Under the pieces are notes generated by a model. The model searched no databases and was not told the origin of the DNA. It was given only the letters and a program-made list of their open reading frames with translations. Of a stretch of DNA of 59,311 bases, positions 32,298 to 41,110 are shown piece by piece. Numbering within the stretch: the first letter of the stretch is position 1; each line of letters opens with the position of its first letter. The stretch lies in IMG/VR virus record IMGVR_UViG_3300047457_000862, positions 1 through 59,311 of that record. One strand, 5' to 3'. The translations under genes and the position numbers were made by a program. This DNA is from a virus.

Positions 32298-33784
32298 ACC
32301 ATCTCGACACATTCAAGTCGGCGCGTCTAGCAGGCTGCCCGATCGTGGTCATTCGGACGCCGGACTACTCCGCCACCATCAGAGAGATCGCAAAGGCAAA
32401 CGAGAAGTTCCCGATCCTCAAATGGGACGTGTGCAGGGGCGCACTCGGGATCAATGGCCCGGGGGAGCGGGCATCCGATGACATCAATGGCGGAGTCGAT
32501 CCGGCAATCACGACGGGCAATCCGGTTGAAGCGCTTCAGCTCGCGCTCGCAAAAGCCCCGGCAGGGACCATCCTGTTCATGGTGAACGCTGGAATGTTTC
32601 TCGAAGTTCCGGACAGCTCGAAGATCCCGTTCATTCAGGGCATCAGCAACGTCAGGGACGCGTTCAAGTCGTCGCAGCGCACGTTGGTCCTTATCGGGCC
32701 GGACGCGAAGCTGCCGCCCGAGCTGTCGAATGACTCGATCACGATCGATGTCGCGCTCCCAACCCCCGAGAAGCTCGCGGAAATCTCGACCGGGATCCAC
32801 AAGGCAGGAGAGGTGAAGCCGCCGAGCGAGGAAGACCAGGAGCGAATCGTCGCAGCGGTTCGCGGTCTGTCGTCGTTCTCCGCGGAACAGGTGCTCGCGA
32901 TGGCGCTGACGCAGCAGGGAATGAACATCCCGATGCTGTGGGACCAAAAGCGCGCGATCATCGAACGCGCTGGCGGGCTCAAGGTGAGCAGCAGCAAGGT
33001 GACGTTTGCTTCACTTGGCGGTCTCGACACCATCAAGGGGTTCGCAAAGATGATCCTCGGCGGCCGCAAGGTCCCGAAGCTGGTCGTGCTCATCGACGAG
33101 ATCGAGAAGCAGATGGCTGGACTCGGGGACTCCAACGGGATCAACCAGGACGCATTCGGTCAGTTGCTCGCAGCGATGCAGAACTACAACTGGTCAGGGA
33201 TGCTGCTTCCCGGCTTCCCTGGAACGGGCAAGACGGAGTTCGCCAATGCCCTCGGCAACGAGGCGGGTGGGCTGTTCGTCCAGATGGACCTTGGGGCGAC
33301 AAAGGGTTCGCTCGTTGGTCAGTCCGAGAAGATGATCCGCAACGCCATCCAGATGCTCTACGCGATGGGCGGAGAGGACGTGATGTTCGTAGGCACATGC
33401 AACAGCATGGCGGGACTACGGCCGGAGCTCAAACGACGCTTCGGGCACGGCACGTTCTTCTTCGACCTCCCGAGCGTGGAGGAAGTGGTTCCGATCTGGA
33501 ACATCTACCGCAACCGATTCGAGCTCGGGAACGACGAGACTCCAGACTGCTCCGGATGGACCGGGGCGGAGATCAGGAAGTGTTCACAACTTGCGTGGGA
33601 ATTACGCATCCCACTCAAGAAGGCTGCCGAGTTCATCACTCCGGTAGCAAAAATCATGGGCGACGAAGCAGACAAGCTCCGCGCGTCAGCCCACATGCGA
33701 TACCTGTCAGCGTCGAAGCCTGGCCTCTACCAGCGCCAGACCACGAAGGCGGATATCGCACGCGTAATCAAAGGAGGAAACTAA
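32294..33784 (+). CDS. Ycf46-like AAA+ ATPase with permuted Walker motifs
   Basis: 496 residues. Residues 1-240 resemble the degenerate N-terminal half of Ycf46-type ATPases: an R-T-L-V-L-I-G-P stretch, then L-P-P-E-L, D-V-A-L-P-T and a four-helix lid-like segment. The active half starts at F-A-S-L-G-G-L-D. A Walker B-like V-V-L-I-D-E-I-E-K (D268-E269) comes first, the Walker A G-F-P-G-T-G-K-T (307-314) follows about 45 residues later, then S-L-V-G-Q-S-E, sensor 1 (G-T-C-N370) and a likely arginine finger (R381-R382-F). In ordinary AAA+ proteins Walker B lies between S-L-V-G-Q-S-E and sensor 1; here that strand is missing and moved forward. It probably remodels a protein complex using ATP; target unknown. 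Confidence 0.8.
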   Translation: MNHLDTFKSARLAGCPIVVIRTPDYSATIREIAKANEKFPILKWDVCRGALGINGPGERASDDINGGVDPAITTGNPVEALQLALAKAPAGTILFMVNAGMFLEVPDSSKIPFIQGISNVRDAFKSSQRTLVLIGPDAKLPPELSNDSITIDVALPTPEKLAEISTGIHKAGEVKPPSEEDQERIVAAVRGLSSFSAEQVLAMALTQQGMNIPMLWDQKRAIIERAGGLKVSSSKVTFASLGGLDTIKGFAKMILGGRKVPKLVVLIDEIEKQMAGLGDSNGINQDAFGQLLAAMQNYNWSGMLLPGFPGTGKTEFANALGNEAGGLFVQMDLGATKGSLVGQSEKMIRNAIQMLYAMGGEDVMFVGTCNSMAGLRPELKRRFGHGTFFFDLPSVEEVVPIWNIYRNRFELGNDETPDCSGWTGAEIRKCSQLAWELRIPLKKAAEFITPVAKIMGDEADKLRASAHMRYLSASKPGLYQRQTTKADIARVIKGGN

Positions 33785-33785
33785 T

Positions 33786-34022
33786 ATGGCAGAACTAGCA
33801 GACCAGGAGTTCATCGATAAGGATGAAATGAGCCAGATGCTCGCGTGGCTCAATGGCAAACCAGCAGTCGAAGTCGCGAGGTACGTCATCGCGCTGGAGA
33901 AGCGCGTGCTTCGACTATCATCAACAGCCAAAGTGGTCGCGTTTATCGCCTCGAACGAGGAGTTCACGACCACAGCACCACTCGACATGATCGAGTCGGT
34001 GTTCGGCAGGAAACTGAAATAA
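33786..34022 (+). CDS. Small protein beside the AAA+ gene
   Basis: 78 residues, acidic and helical, beginning one base after the ATPase stop with a clear AAAGGAGG-like site upstream. Could be an adaptor of the ATPase, by position only. Confidence 0.6.
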   Translation: MAELADQEFIDKDEMSQMLAWLNGKPAVEVARYVIALEKRVLRLSSTAKVVAFIASNEEFTTTAPLDMIESVFGRKLK

Positions 34023-34026
34023 CACC

Positions 34027-34392
34027 ATGGCAAACGGTAAGACACATAAAACCGCGTTATCGGACGCGGCGCATAAGAAGACAGTTAAGCAGATCGCAGA
34101 TCGCTGCGGGCTGAACTCCACGCAGCGATTCAGGCTGGAGAACGCGATCAATGGAAAAGGATATTCGCATGACCCGACGATTGCGGAAGTAGTCACGGCG
34201 CTGTACCGCCAAATCGAGAAGCTTGAGAAGGAGAAGGCGAGTCTCGGGGGCAATCTCGACGACTTGCTCTTCTGCATCGAAGACTTCCAGCTTGGAGACT
34301 ACTCGCCGCTGATGGACGAAGTCTTCGATTCCAGATACGCGCTTGAGCAGGCAGGGATCACGCGTCGCCGCACACCAAGAAAGGAAGGATAG
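34027..34392 (+). CDS. Helical hypothetical protein
   Basis: 121 residues. The N-terminus has an HTH-like run (TVKQIADRCGLNSTQRFRLE), followed by a long charged helix. It might bind DNA. The start is not overlapping; TAACACC precedes it. Confidence 0.55.
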   Translation: MANGKTHKTALSDAAHKKTVKQIADRCGLNSTQRFRLENAINGKGYSHDPTIAEVVTALYRQIEKLEKEKASLGGNLDDLLFCIEDFQLGDYSPLMDEVFDSRYALEQAGITRRRTPRKEG

Positions 34393-34411
34393 GGCCATTC
34401 CTTGTTTCACG

Positions 34412-34711
34412 ATGTCTTCGATGGAAACAACTCTCGAAGCGAAAGACCCCGCAACCCTGAAAGCCGCCCTTGAGGAGATGGGATTCGCCGTGCGAGAGAT
34501 CGCAGGGCAGATCAACTTCTCGGGCCGGAACAAGGAGACCGGGATGTATGAGACTGGGAGCTACATTAACGGTGTGCTCACCGCCTCCAAGACACTGAGC
34601 GTGAACTCAGTGAAGAAATCCTACGCCGTACAGGTTGCGGCGCAGGCAGCAAAAAAGATGGGGTTCAAGTTCGGGCAACTCCCGAACGGAACTTACGTCA
34701 CATACCAATAA
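34412..34711 (+). CDS. Possible DUF1257 (Ycf35)-like protein
   Basis: 99 residues. It begins S-S-M-E-T-T-L-E-A-K-D-P-A-T-L-K-A-A-L-E-E-M-G, and near the end has S-Y-A-V-Q-V-A-A and A-A-K-K-M-G-F, which match the outline of DUF1257/Ycf35 proteins (helix L-x-x-L-x-x-M-G, a beta middle, Y-A helix, K-x-G-F). In other genomes DUF1257 genes occur near AAA+ genes, as here. The match is by eye and moderate. Confidence 0.5.
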   Translation: MSSMETTLEAKDPATLKAALEEMGFAVREIAGQINFSGRNKETGMYETGSYINGVLTASKTLSVNSVKKSYAVQVAAQAAKKMGFKFGQLPNGTYVTYQ

Positions 34712-34716
34712 CGACC

Positions 34717-34935
34717 ATGCCAAAGCACAAACAAACATGCCCGATCTGCTCTATGCCGATCGCAGAGGACGAGCAGTTGCTCGCCTACTACTTCGCCCCG
34801 AAGGGCTGGTGGGTGATGCACCACCTCAAGAAGTCCGTGAATGAGAATCTCGTCGGCAACGAAGAGAAGCTCGTAGTCGTCGGGTTCAAGAGCACATGCG
34901 CGCTGGCCTACTTCAAGGAGCCACAGCAACAATGA
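34717..34935 (+). CDS. Zinc-binding small protein
   Basis: 72 residues with C-P-I-C at 8-11, a later H-H and a Cys near 62, suggesting one zinc site. Unknown role. Confidence 0.6.
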   Translation: MPKHKQTCPICSMPIAEDEQLLAYYFAPKGWWVMHHLKKSVNENLVGNEEKLVVVGFKSTCALAYFKEPQQQ

Positions 34936-35246
34936 AGTCCGTGACTTCCGGAATGACGATCCAAGAAAAAGTGCATCTGATCGCAGAGATTGCGAGCTAC
35001 GCACTGGATGCGTCATTATACGACGAATCGGGAGACAGGAAGAATGAGATAAGCGAAGCGTACGCAGAATACGACCTTGGCGCAATCGACGCCGTCGGCC
35101 ACATGGCCGCCTGCTGCATCAGCCAGTGGATCACGAAGGACTCCGAACCCACCTCAGACATAATCGAAGCACTGAAGCTCGATAAATACCCGTCTCGCGA
35201 CAAGATTCGCAAGCGGCTCGTCAAATACCTGAAAGGAAAACTATGA
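34932..35246 (+). CDS. Hypothetical protein
   Basis: 104 residues from the coupled ATG at 34932; acidic, helical, ending in a basic stretch (IRKRLVKYLKGKL). Unknown. Confidence 0.6.
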   Translation: MKSVTSGMTIQEKVHLIAEIASYALDASLYDESGDRKNEISEAYAEYDLGAIDAVGHMAACCISQWITKDSEPTSDIIEALKLDKYPSRDKIRKRLVKYLKGKL

Positions 35247-35491
35247 AAATCGAACAACTCGACAAAGCGCCGAAGGGCACCATCTTCACACACGCCGTCC
35301 TTGAGGACGGCACTGTGAAAACCCAGAGCGGAAAGATCGCCATGCCGATCCATTCCAAGGGAGAAGCCCTGCTGCGGGACCTGATCATCGGGCTCAACGC
35401 AGGAAAGGGAGCGAACACTCGCGCCAATCTGCCGCACGCACACCGGGATACCGGGATGCACGTCCATGGCGGGGAAGGGCATCAGCACTGA
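35243..35491 (+). CDS. Small protein with His-rich end
   Basis: 82 residues. A beta-rich N-terminal half and a C-terminus with seven His in about 20 residues (PHAHRDTGMHVHGGEGHQH). May bind a metal ion. Unknown. Confidence 0.6.
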   Translation: MKIEQLDKAPKGTIFTHAVLEDGTVKTQSGKIAMPIHSKGEALLRDLIIGLNAGKGANTRANLPHAHRDTGMHVHGGEGHQH

Positions 35492-35493
35492 TT

Positions 35494-36285
35494 ATGAAAG
35501 CACATATCATCTACGCCCTTGCCGTGATATCACCAATCGCCGCTATTGCGCAGTCCACAAGCGCAATCAGCCAAGCTGCGGCGAAGCACCCGGATCTCAA
35601 AATTGCAGGGAGCCCCATCCATGCAGAATTCATGCGGTTAAAGAGAATAGCCGAAACCTCCAATGACCCGATTATGAATAACCCGAATTGGCCGGTCCTG
35701 CTCGCCGACAAAGCTGCGAAAACGCAAGCATCGGCAAAGCAAAAGCAATCCGCAACTTTGGCCGGGTTCCTGAACATTCCTTGGGGAACTCGCAAACAGG
35801 AAGCCGTTGAGATGATGCTCTCCCGTCCAGGGGTTGAAAAAGAGCCTGCGACAAAACCGACCGTTGAAACCTTCAAGGGCGGTGAGTTCGCGGGGTTCCC
35901 GGCGAAATTCTGGGTACTCGGATTCGACTCCGCGGAGAGATTCCACACGGCCAGAATCAGCATCGACACTCGACCAAGCGAACTCCTGGAGAAATTCGAC
36001 TCTGTTCGCGACCTGATCTCCGAGAAATACGGCAAGCCGGACGCTGACGTAAAAAGATATGCCTACCCGTATGACACGGATGCCAACGGTCACGAACTGA
36101 CGGCAATCAAGCTCGGGAAGGCCACGATATACGCAGCTTGGAAATTCCCAGTTGACGGGAAACCGGGCAACATTGTGACCATCGAAGTCACCGAGTTTCA
36201 GAGCATTATGATCACGTATCAGAATGGCGAGCTGATAAAAGCGGTGGTCTCCGAGAGCAAGGAAACCAAAAAGAAAGACTTATGA
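35494..36285 (+). CDS. Secreted periplasmic-type protein
   Basis: 263 residues. Residues 1-20 form a signal peptide (MKAHIIYALAVISPIAAIAQ) with a likely A-x-A cleavage site. The mature protein is helical at first and then has a domain starting F-L-N-I-P-W-G-T, a pattern seen in exported host proteins that bind or sense. It is the only clearly exported soluble protein in the operon and its codon use looks slightly less GC-rich than its neighbours. It may be an acquired host gene changing the cell surface. Confidence 0.65.
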   Translation: MKAHIIYALAVISPIAAIAQSTSAISQAAAKHPDLKIAGSPIHAEFMRLKRIAETSNDPIMNNPNWPVLLADKAAKTQASAKQKQSATLAGFLNIPWGTRKQEAVEMMLSRPGVEKEPATKPTVETFKGGEFAGFPAKFWVLGFDSAERFHTARISIDTRPSELLEKFDSVRDLISEKYGKPDADVKRYAYPYDTDANGHELTAIKLGKATIYAAWKFPVDGKPGNIVTIEVTEFQSIMITYQNGELIKAVVSESKETKKKDL

Positions 36286-36626
36286 TCGCAAGCAAACTCA
36301 AGCAAATCACCCCACTAGCGATCGACGACGGGATGGTGTCAATGAAGGACCAGGCACAAATGCTTCTGGATCACATCGGCACCGAGCGAGAATGGTGCTC
36401 GGTCGGGATTAACGATCGCGAAGGGCTCGCAGAGATCGTACTACTCACGCACCCAACCAACGCCACCCTCATCGTCCATTGCGTGAACAACTTCATTCCG
36501 CTACTGGATGCACTGGAGGAACTGGAATCCTACATGGACATGACCGAGCATGAAACTGGGGTCATAATGGAACATGGCATCATGCTGGCCCGCAAATCCA
36601 TCGCCGCCGCCAAGGAAGTCAAATGA
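36282..36626 (+). CDS. Hypothetical protein
   Basis: 114 residues, acidic and helical, with V-N-N-F-I-P-L-L-D-A-L-E-E-L-E, a small-phage-protein pattern also seen in the gene at 25963. Unknown. Confidence 0.6.
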   Translation: MIASKLKQITPLAIDDGMVSMKDQAQMLLDHIGTEREWCSVGINDREGLAEIVLLTHPTNATLIVHCVNNFIPLLDALEELESYMDMTEHETGVIMEHGIMLARKSIAAAKEVK

Positions 36627-36907
36627 TCGACCGCAAGAAACTAATCGACTGGGCAAGCACACTGCACCCAGAGAGCAGCATCGGCATCGATGATGACGGC
36701 GTCGCGCTTATCGAGATCGACAAGAAAGGCGACGATACAGGCGCATACCTTGAAGTCGGAGGCGTCCCTCGCGTTGGGCCAGAGGACTTCCCCGAGGGCG
36801 ACGACCTGTGTGATAAGTGTATGAAGTCTGACGTTCAGGTGTCGCGCACGGATGAGGCGGGAAATACCATCTGCGCCGAGTGCGACGCATACGGGACCGC
36901 GATATGA
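36623..36907 (+). CDS. Zinc-ribbon small protein
   Basis: 94 residues. C-D-K-C at about 65-68 and C-A-E-C near 85-88 form a zinc ribbon; the N-terminal half is acidic. Unknown. Confidence 0.6.
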   Translation: MIDRKKLIDWASTLHPESSIGIDDDGVALIEIDKKGDDTGAYLEVGGVPRVGPEDFPEGDDLCDKCMKSDVQVSRTDEAGNTICAECDAYGTAI

Positions 36908-37122
36908 GCAAATCATACCTCGACCCAGACTCAGAAGCCGCACGTCAATGGCTACGCAGACTCCTCGGAATGATCGCAGAAGGAGGGCGGTGGGCTATCC
37001 CGCGCTCCGACACGGTGTATGAAATCCTGCATGAGAAAAAGATCATTAAGCGGATGTCGGGACGCGGAGACGCGGACACAGAACGAGTCGCCAAGGCGAT
37101 TGGATGGAGCGTGCAGGTATGA
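36904..37122 (+). CDS. Small hypothetical protein
   Basis: 72 residues from the coupled ATG at 36904. Helical with W-L-R-R-L-L-G-M-I. The body might be a winged-helix-like fold. Unknown. Confidence 0.55.
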   Translation: MSKSYLDPDSEAARQWLRRLLGMIAEGGRWAIPRSDTVYEILHEKKIIKRMSGRGDADTERVAKAIGWSVQV

Positions 37123-37691
37123 TACCGTTCCGAAAAACATTCGAGAACTTCGCCTGCCCACCTGGCGGATACACGAAGATCGAGCTATGCACCATCCGGC
37201 GATACAAGCCTCCAGGTCTTGCCCCTTACCTGCACGGGCGCGTCACCGAGGCATTCCAATGCGATCCAGACTACGAGCTGGAGCCCGGATGCCCGACAGG
37301 ACCAGTGGAGATCGGGGTGTTCGGGTCGATCGACAACGAGAACCCGAGGCTCCTGTTCGTATGCGACACCCCGGAATGCGCGCTGGAAGCCCTCACCATG
37401 CTCGGAATCATCGCCCCGCTGGTCCCACACCATGATGAAAGAAAAACGCTGGCACCGCACGTTACCCTCGCGGAGCGGGTCGATCCGGACACGCACCGCA
37501 TCGTGGCGGCATTCAATAAGCCGAAGCGAGTGAGCCAGGAAAGGTTTTCACTCGCTGTCGCGCTGCTGAGGCAGCTACTATCACCAACTGCTGATGTGAT
37601 CGAGAGACAGGATCTCCCAGATACACTCAGCGACATCCTCCCGAACACCGACGACGCGACATCGATTGCGCCGAAGGATCAACAACACTGA
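37119..37691 (+). CDS. Hypothetical protein
   Basis: 190 residues from the coupled ATG at 37119. It contains E-L-E-P-G-C-P-T-G-P-V-E-I and a helical C-terminus. No known motif. Confidence 0.6.
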   Translation: MIPFRKTFENFACPPGGYTKIELCTIRRYKPPGLAPYLHGRVTEAFQCDPDYELEPGCPTGPVEIGVFGSIDNENPRLLFVCDTPECALEALTMLGIIAPLVPHHDERKTLAPHVTLAERVDPDTHRIVAAFNKPKRVSQERFSLAVALLRQLLSPTADVIERQDLPDTLSDILPNTDDATSIAPKDQQH

Positions 37692-37699
37692 AACAACCT

Positions 37700-38788
37700 A
37701 TGACTAAGTTCCAAGAATACGCACGCAAGAACTACACCCCAGGAAACCCCATCGATGAGATGTGGCACCCCGACATCCAGGCCGAGTGCCAGGTGATGAA
37801 CGAGGAGGAGGCTGCCCGCAAGGAGGCAGAGCGCAAGCAGCGCGAGGAAGAGCGTGAGCGCATCCGCGAAGTGGTCTCCAAGACTGCTGACATCAGCGCG
37901 GAGCTCACGGGCCGCATTGTAGTGAAGGTCTCGTTTGAGGGATCGCACGCGAAGACAAAGCGCCTTACCCCGGCAGAGCGGCGACTGGTCATCACACAGC
38001 CGGACGACGTCAAAGGCGTCATCGGCGCGGAGAAGCCGCTGTTCGATAGCGCGGCGTATGATGAGCTCATGAGCTTCATCAACGACCGCAGGAGCGATTT
38101 CGCCAACTACGGAATCCCGCACATCAACTTCGCGTCATCGCACGTGGTCGATGTGATGCGAATCCCCGAGATCGAGGCGCTGGCGACAAAGACCGAGAAG
38201 GAGCTCGCCGATAAGGTCGATGCGTTCATCGCGGACTGGCCGCGCGCAATCGAGGCCGCCAAGGAGCGCCTTGGACCGCTGTTCAACGCGGCTGACTACA
38301 AGCCCGCGGAGACGCTCCGGAACACGTTCCAGTTCAAATACGACTGGATGGCATTCGGAGTTCCCGATCAGCTCAAGCAGTTCGACATCGCGATCTACGA
38401 GAGGGCTCGGGAGAAAGCCGAGAAGGCATGGAAGCAAATCGAAGCCAATGGCGTGCTGCTCCTGCGCGAGACCATCATGGAACTCGTCGGGAACCTTGCA
38501 GACGCCCTCACACCAAAAGAGGGCGGCGAGAAGAAGCGGTTCTACGCGTCGAACGTCACGAAGATCCAGCAGTTCATCGAGGACTTCAAGAAGCGCAACA
38601 TCTGCAACGACGAGCTGCTCAACCTGGAGGTCGAGAAGCTCAACTCGATCGTCTCCGGCGTGGACGTGAAGGCACTGTCTTCGGACGACACACTTCGCGC
38701 AAGCATCAGGGCGAAAATGGAGACGGCGCGTGAGTCCATCTCCGAACTCGTTATTGACGCGAGCGCACGGAAGATCACGTTCGAATAA
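37700..38788 (+). CDS. Helical phage protein (DUF3150-like outline)
   Basis: 362 residues. A highly charged coiled N-terminus (residues 36-55, EEEAARKEAERKQREEE) and then a long helical region with repeated R/E-rich helices. The size and composition resemble DUF3150 proteins found beside AAA+ genes in phages, but the match is weak. Not assigned a function. Confidence 0.6.
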   Translation: MTKFQEYARKNYTPGNPIDEMWHPDIQAECQVMNEEEAARKEAERKQREEERERIREVVSKTADISAELTGRIVVKVSFEGSHAKTKRLTPAERRLVITQPDDVKGVIGAEKPLFDSAAYDELMSFINDRRSDFANYGIPHINFASSHVVDVMRIPEIEALATKTEKELADKVDAFIADWPRAIEAAKERLGPLFNAADYKPAETLRNTFQFKYDWMAFGVPDQLKQFDIAIYERAREKAEKAWKQIEANGVLLLRETIMELVGNLADALTPKEGGEKKRFYASNVTKIQQFIEDFKKRNICNDELLNLEVEKLNSIVSGVDVKALSSDDTLRASIRAKMETARESISELVIDASARKITFE

Positions 38789-38910
38789 TGAAACGCTTCT
38801 TCAAATGGCTCCGACTGCTGTTCACGAAACGGCCGACCAATCCGCTGCGGGAATACCTGCGCCAATTCAACGACCAGCGGAAGTTCCGCGACAAACGGGA
38901 CGAGAAGTGA
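38788..38910 (+). CDS. Small basic protein
   Basis: 40 residues; starts M-K-R-F-F-K-W-L-R-L-L-F-T-K, an amphipathic cationic helix, then R-E-Y-L-R-Q-F-N-D. Its ATG shares a base with the previous TAA and its stop overlaps the next GTG. The N-terminus could associate with membranes. Confidence 0.55.
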   Translation: MKRFFKWLRLLFTKRPTNPLREYLRQFNDQRKFRDKRDEK

Positions 38911-39533
38911 GCGAGCCTCTTCCGGTCTTTGCCGCCATATTCAAGGGCGGCGGATACGATGGCTGCTTCTGGGAGTGGAACGCCATACTCACACACCCGG
39001 ATCACTCACTGATGTTCGCTCAGAACCGCATCTCCGGCCGCATCGGCAAAGAGATGCTGAGCACCGCCAATATCGTTGGCATCGAGATTGCGATCTCCGA
39101 GGAGAAAGGGGACACGTTCTGGGTCAGAACCCAGGATGATATCGACCAGTTCACCAAGGAGTTCAACGCTGGGTTCGCACTCAAGGTTCTATCAGCGATG
39201 CACGAAGCAGCTCCGCTCGAAAAGCGGAACGCAATCACAATGCTGTGCGAGTGCTGCAAGAAGCGATTCACTCCAGCCGACATATACCACACGAAATACT
39301 CCGGAGCTGGCGGTCTCGCCATCGCCTATCACGACAACGTGTGCTACGAGTGCGCCGAGCTACAACACGACAAATGGATAGCTGAATTTGAGTGGCCGCG
39401 CATGAAGAAAAAGGAGCGCGTCGAGGCTATTCAGAAAGCAAACGCCGACGGAGCAGACATCGATCTCTCCGAGGCAGACAACGACAAGTGCCCGATCTCC
39501 GGGCGCTACGTCTATGAAATGGAACTCTACTAA
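38907..39533 (+). CDS. Conserved phage protein with zinc site
   Basis: 208 residues starting with GTG. The N-terminus F-K-G-G-G-Y-D-G-C-F-W-E-W-N is a recurrent signature of an uncharacterised phage family; C-E-C-C near 115-118 and C-Y-E-C near 148-151 suggest one zinc site. Unknown role. Confidence 0.65.
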   Translation: MSEPLPVFAAIFKGGGYDGCFWEWNAILTHPDHSLMFAQNRISGRIGKEMLSTANIVGIEIAISEEKGDTFWVRTQDDIDQFTKEFNAGFALKVLSAMHEAAPLEKRNAITMLCECCKKRFTPADIYHTKYSGAGGLAIAYHDNVCYECAELQHDKWIAEFEWPRMKKKERVEAIQKANADGADIDLSEADNDKCPISGRYVYEMELY

Positions 39534-39534
39534 T

Positions 39535-39885
39535 ATGGACCCAACAAACCTGGATGTATTCTCCCCGGATCAGATAAAAGTGACCGAACTGTTCGAGTCC
39601 AAAGGATACGACCTGTTCAAACATATGGCAGCGCTGACAATCACGACGGCATTGATGAGGATCTCGTCGGTACCACTGCCGATACTCGATCGAATCTGCT
39701 TCGAGCAGGCGCTCAAGAAGGAGCGAGGGCCTCTTTCTGAGTGCGAAGAGAATGAACTCGTGGTGCTTCTGGCTGCACGGAAACTCATTCACGAGATTTC
39801 CGATGTCGCCTATGAGTATGCCAAAAAGGGAGGGCTCGGGCAGGACATCCTTAAGTCGATCCGCAAGGCAGCGGAGGAAGATTAA
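39535..39885 (+). CDS. Last gene of the plus-strand operon
   Basis: 116 residues from the ATG at 39535; helical, with no motif recognised. It is followed by the strong terminator at 39930. Confidence 0.55.
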   Translation: MDPTNLDVFSPDQIKVTELFESKGYDLFKHMAALTITTALMRISSVPLPILDRICFEQALKKERGPLSECEENELVVLLAARKLIHEISDVAYEYAKKGGLGQDILKSIRKAAEED

Positions 39886-39929
39886 CCACAAAATGAGCAA
39901 CATGAGACGCTACTAACCGAAAAGAAAGA

Positions 39930-39965
39930 AAGGCCGGGGAGAAATCCCCGGCCTTTTGTTTTTGG
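39930..39965 (+). terminator. Rho-independent terminator
   Basis: An 11-bp GC-rich stem (AAGGCCGGGGA / TCCCCGGCCTT) with GAAA loop and then TTGTTTTTGG. It ends the 17.8-kb plus-strand operon. It lies between convergent operons and may also stop minus-strand transcripts. The rest of 39966-40071 shows no gene. Confidence 0.9.
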
Positions 39966-40071
39966 ACCCAGACAATTCGTGAAACCGATGTTCGAGATGG
40001 CGTTCACGGTCGCCACTATGCAGGAACAATTAAGACCCCTCGCGCGCACCTTCGGCTGACGCTATCTGCAA

Positions 40072-40377
40072 CTACGGAGCACTCACATTGAACTCAGACG
40101 CCACCGCAAGCAACCCCAATCTTCTCGCATCAGCCCCGTTGTCTCCGATCCAGTTGTGGCACGGTCGGCAGATCGCAAGGAAGAACCTCGCGTCACACAG
40201 AAGCCGACCAACCCTGCCGCGCTTGTGATGAATCTCCGTGGCTTTCCCGGAGCACACACCATTCACGCACGCCATGCACTTCGGATTCTCCTTCAGGAAC
40301 ACATCGCGGACCTTGTTATACTCCTGGTTCTGCCTCTGTCGCTTCTTCGAAACAGACTTCAATCGCGTGCGTTTCAC
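40072..40377 (-). CDS. HNH endonuclease
   Basis: 101 residues from GTG at 40377, overlapping the RuvC-like stop (GTGA). It shows C-M-A-C-x4-C, then E-I-H-H-K-R-G-R (H50-H51) and I-C-R-P-C-H-N-W-I (C70, C73, H74), the zinc-bound HNH fold. In phages such HNH proteins assist packaging or act as homing enzymes. Here it lies in a replication cluster rather than beside terminase. Confidence 0.75.
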   Translation of the reverse strand: MKRTRLKSVSKKRQRQNQEYNKVRDVFLKENPKCMACVNGVCSGKATEIHHKRGRVGRLLCDARFFLAICRPCHNWIGDNGADARRLGLLAVASEFNVSAP

Positions 40378-40922
40378 AGCATCATACCCCTCTCCTGCGA
40401 TATTCCGTAGTCGAGGATCAAGAGCGCGTCGCACGTCTTGAGCGTCACGTTGCACATCGGGAACCGACGCTCCGCCTCGCCCTTCAACTTCGACTTCCAC
40501 TGGCGCTTCAGCAGCGCGTTGTGAGACTTGATGCCCTTGCGCTCATCGGGGGTCATCTCCGGAGTCGCCCGCAGAAGCCCCTTGCCGCCCAGGGACAGTG
40601 ACTTCTGCCACACTTGAGGAGTTACCTCTATGATGCGAATCCCAAGAGCCTCAACGATGCACCCGACGCGCTCCACAGAGCGCCCGAATTCAAACATCTG
40701 CGAAGCCCCTCCGTCCGGGATGAATCCCGTGATTTTCTCGATGTACGCCACGGGGGCACCGTCACTGCCTCCCGTGGCGTTTTCTTCGAGTATAAGTTTC
40801 ACCGCGTCGATCACCCCGCGCCGCGTGTCCGGCATCGGAATCACCTGAACCCCGATTCGGTTCGACCATGCGAACCCTCCGGAAGCACCGGGGTCGATGC
40901 CGATGATAGTGCGCGAGGTCAT
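40374..40922 (-). CDS. RuvC-like Holliday junction nuclease
   Basis: 182 residues. The three acidic catalytic segments are present: I-G-I-D10-P-G-A-S-G-G, A-Y-I-E62-K, and C-D165-A-L-L-I-L-D-Y-G. It would cut branched DNA to clear recombination intermediates before packaging. Coupled to the HNH gene. Confidence 0.85.
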   Translation of the reverse strand: MTSRTIIGIDPGASGGFAWSNRIGVQVIPMPDTRRGVIDAVKLILEENATGGSDGAPVAYIEKITGFIPDGGASQMFEFGRSVERVGCIVEALGIRIIEVTPQVWQKSLSLGGKGLLRATPEMTPDERKGIKSHNALLKRQWKSKLKGEAERRFPMCNVTLKTCDALLILDYGISQERGMML

Positions 40923-41110
40923 TGGGTCACAATAGATGCGGCAGCGCGCCTTGCGGCACGCTTCGCGCGCTTAATGTCCACAGGGCGCGGTCCTACTCGG
41001 CGCACGGTGAATCCGCTGCCGCGCTGGCCCTTGATCACCTCCCTGCTGGCCCTCCAGCTTTCGCGCTCGGCGACGTATGGTGTTCCGCATGCATCCGTGA
41101 AGCGGCTCAC
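40919..41110 (-). CDS. Small basic protein
   Basis: 63 residues, Arg/Lys-rich C-terminus (IKRAKRAARRAAAS). May bind DNA. Coupled to its neighbours by ATGA overlaps. Confidence 0.55.
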   Translation of the reverse strand: MSRFTDACGTPYVAERESWRASREVIKGQRGSGFTVRRVGPRPVDIKRAKRAARRAAASIVTQ

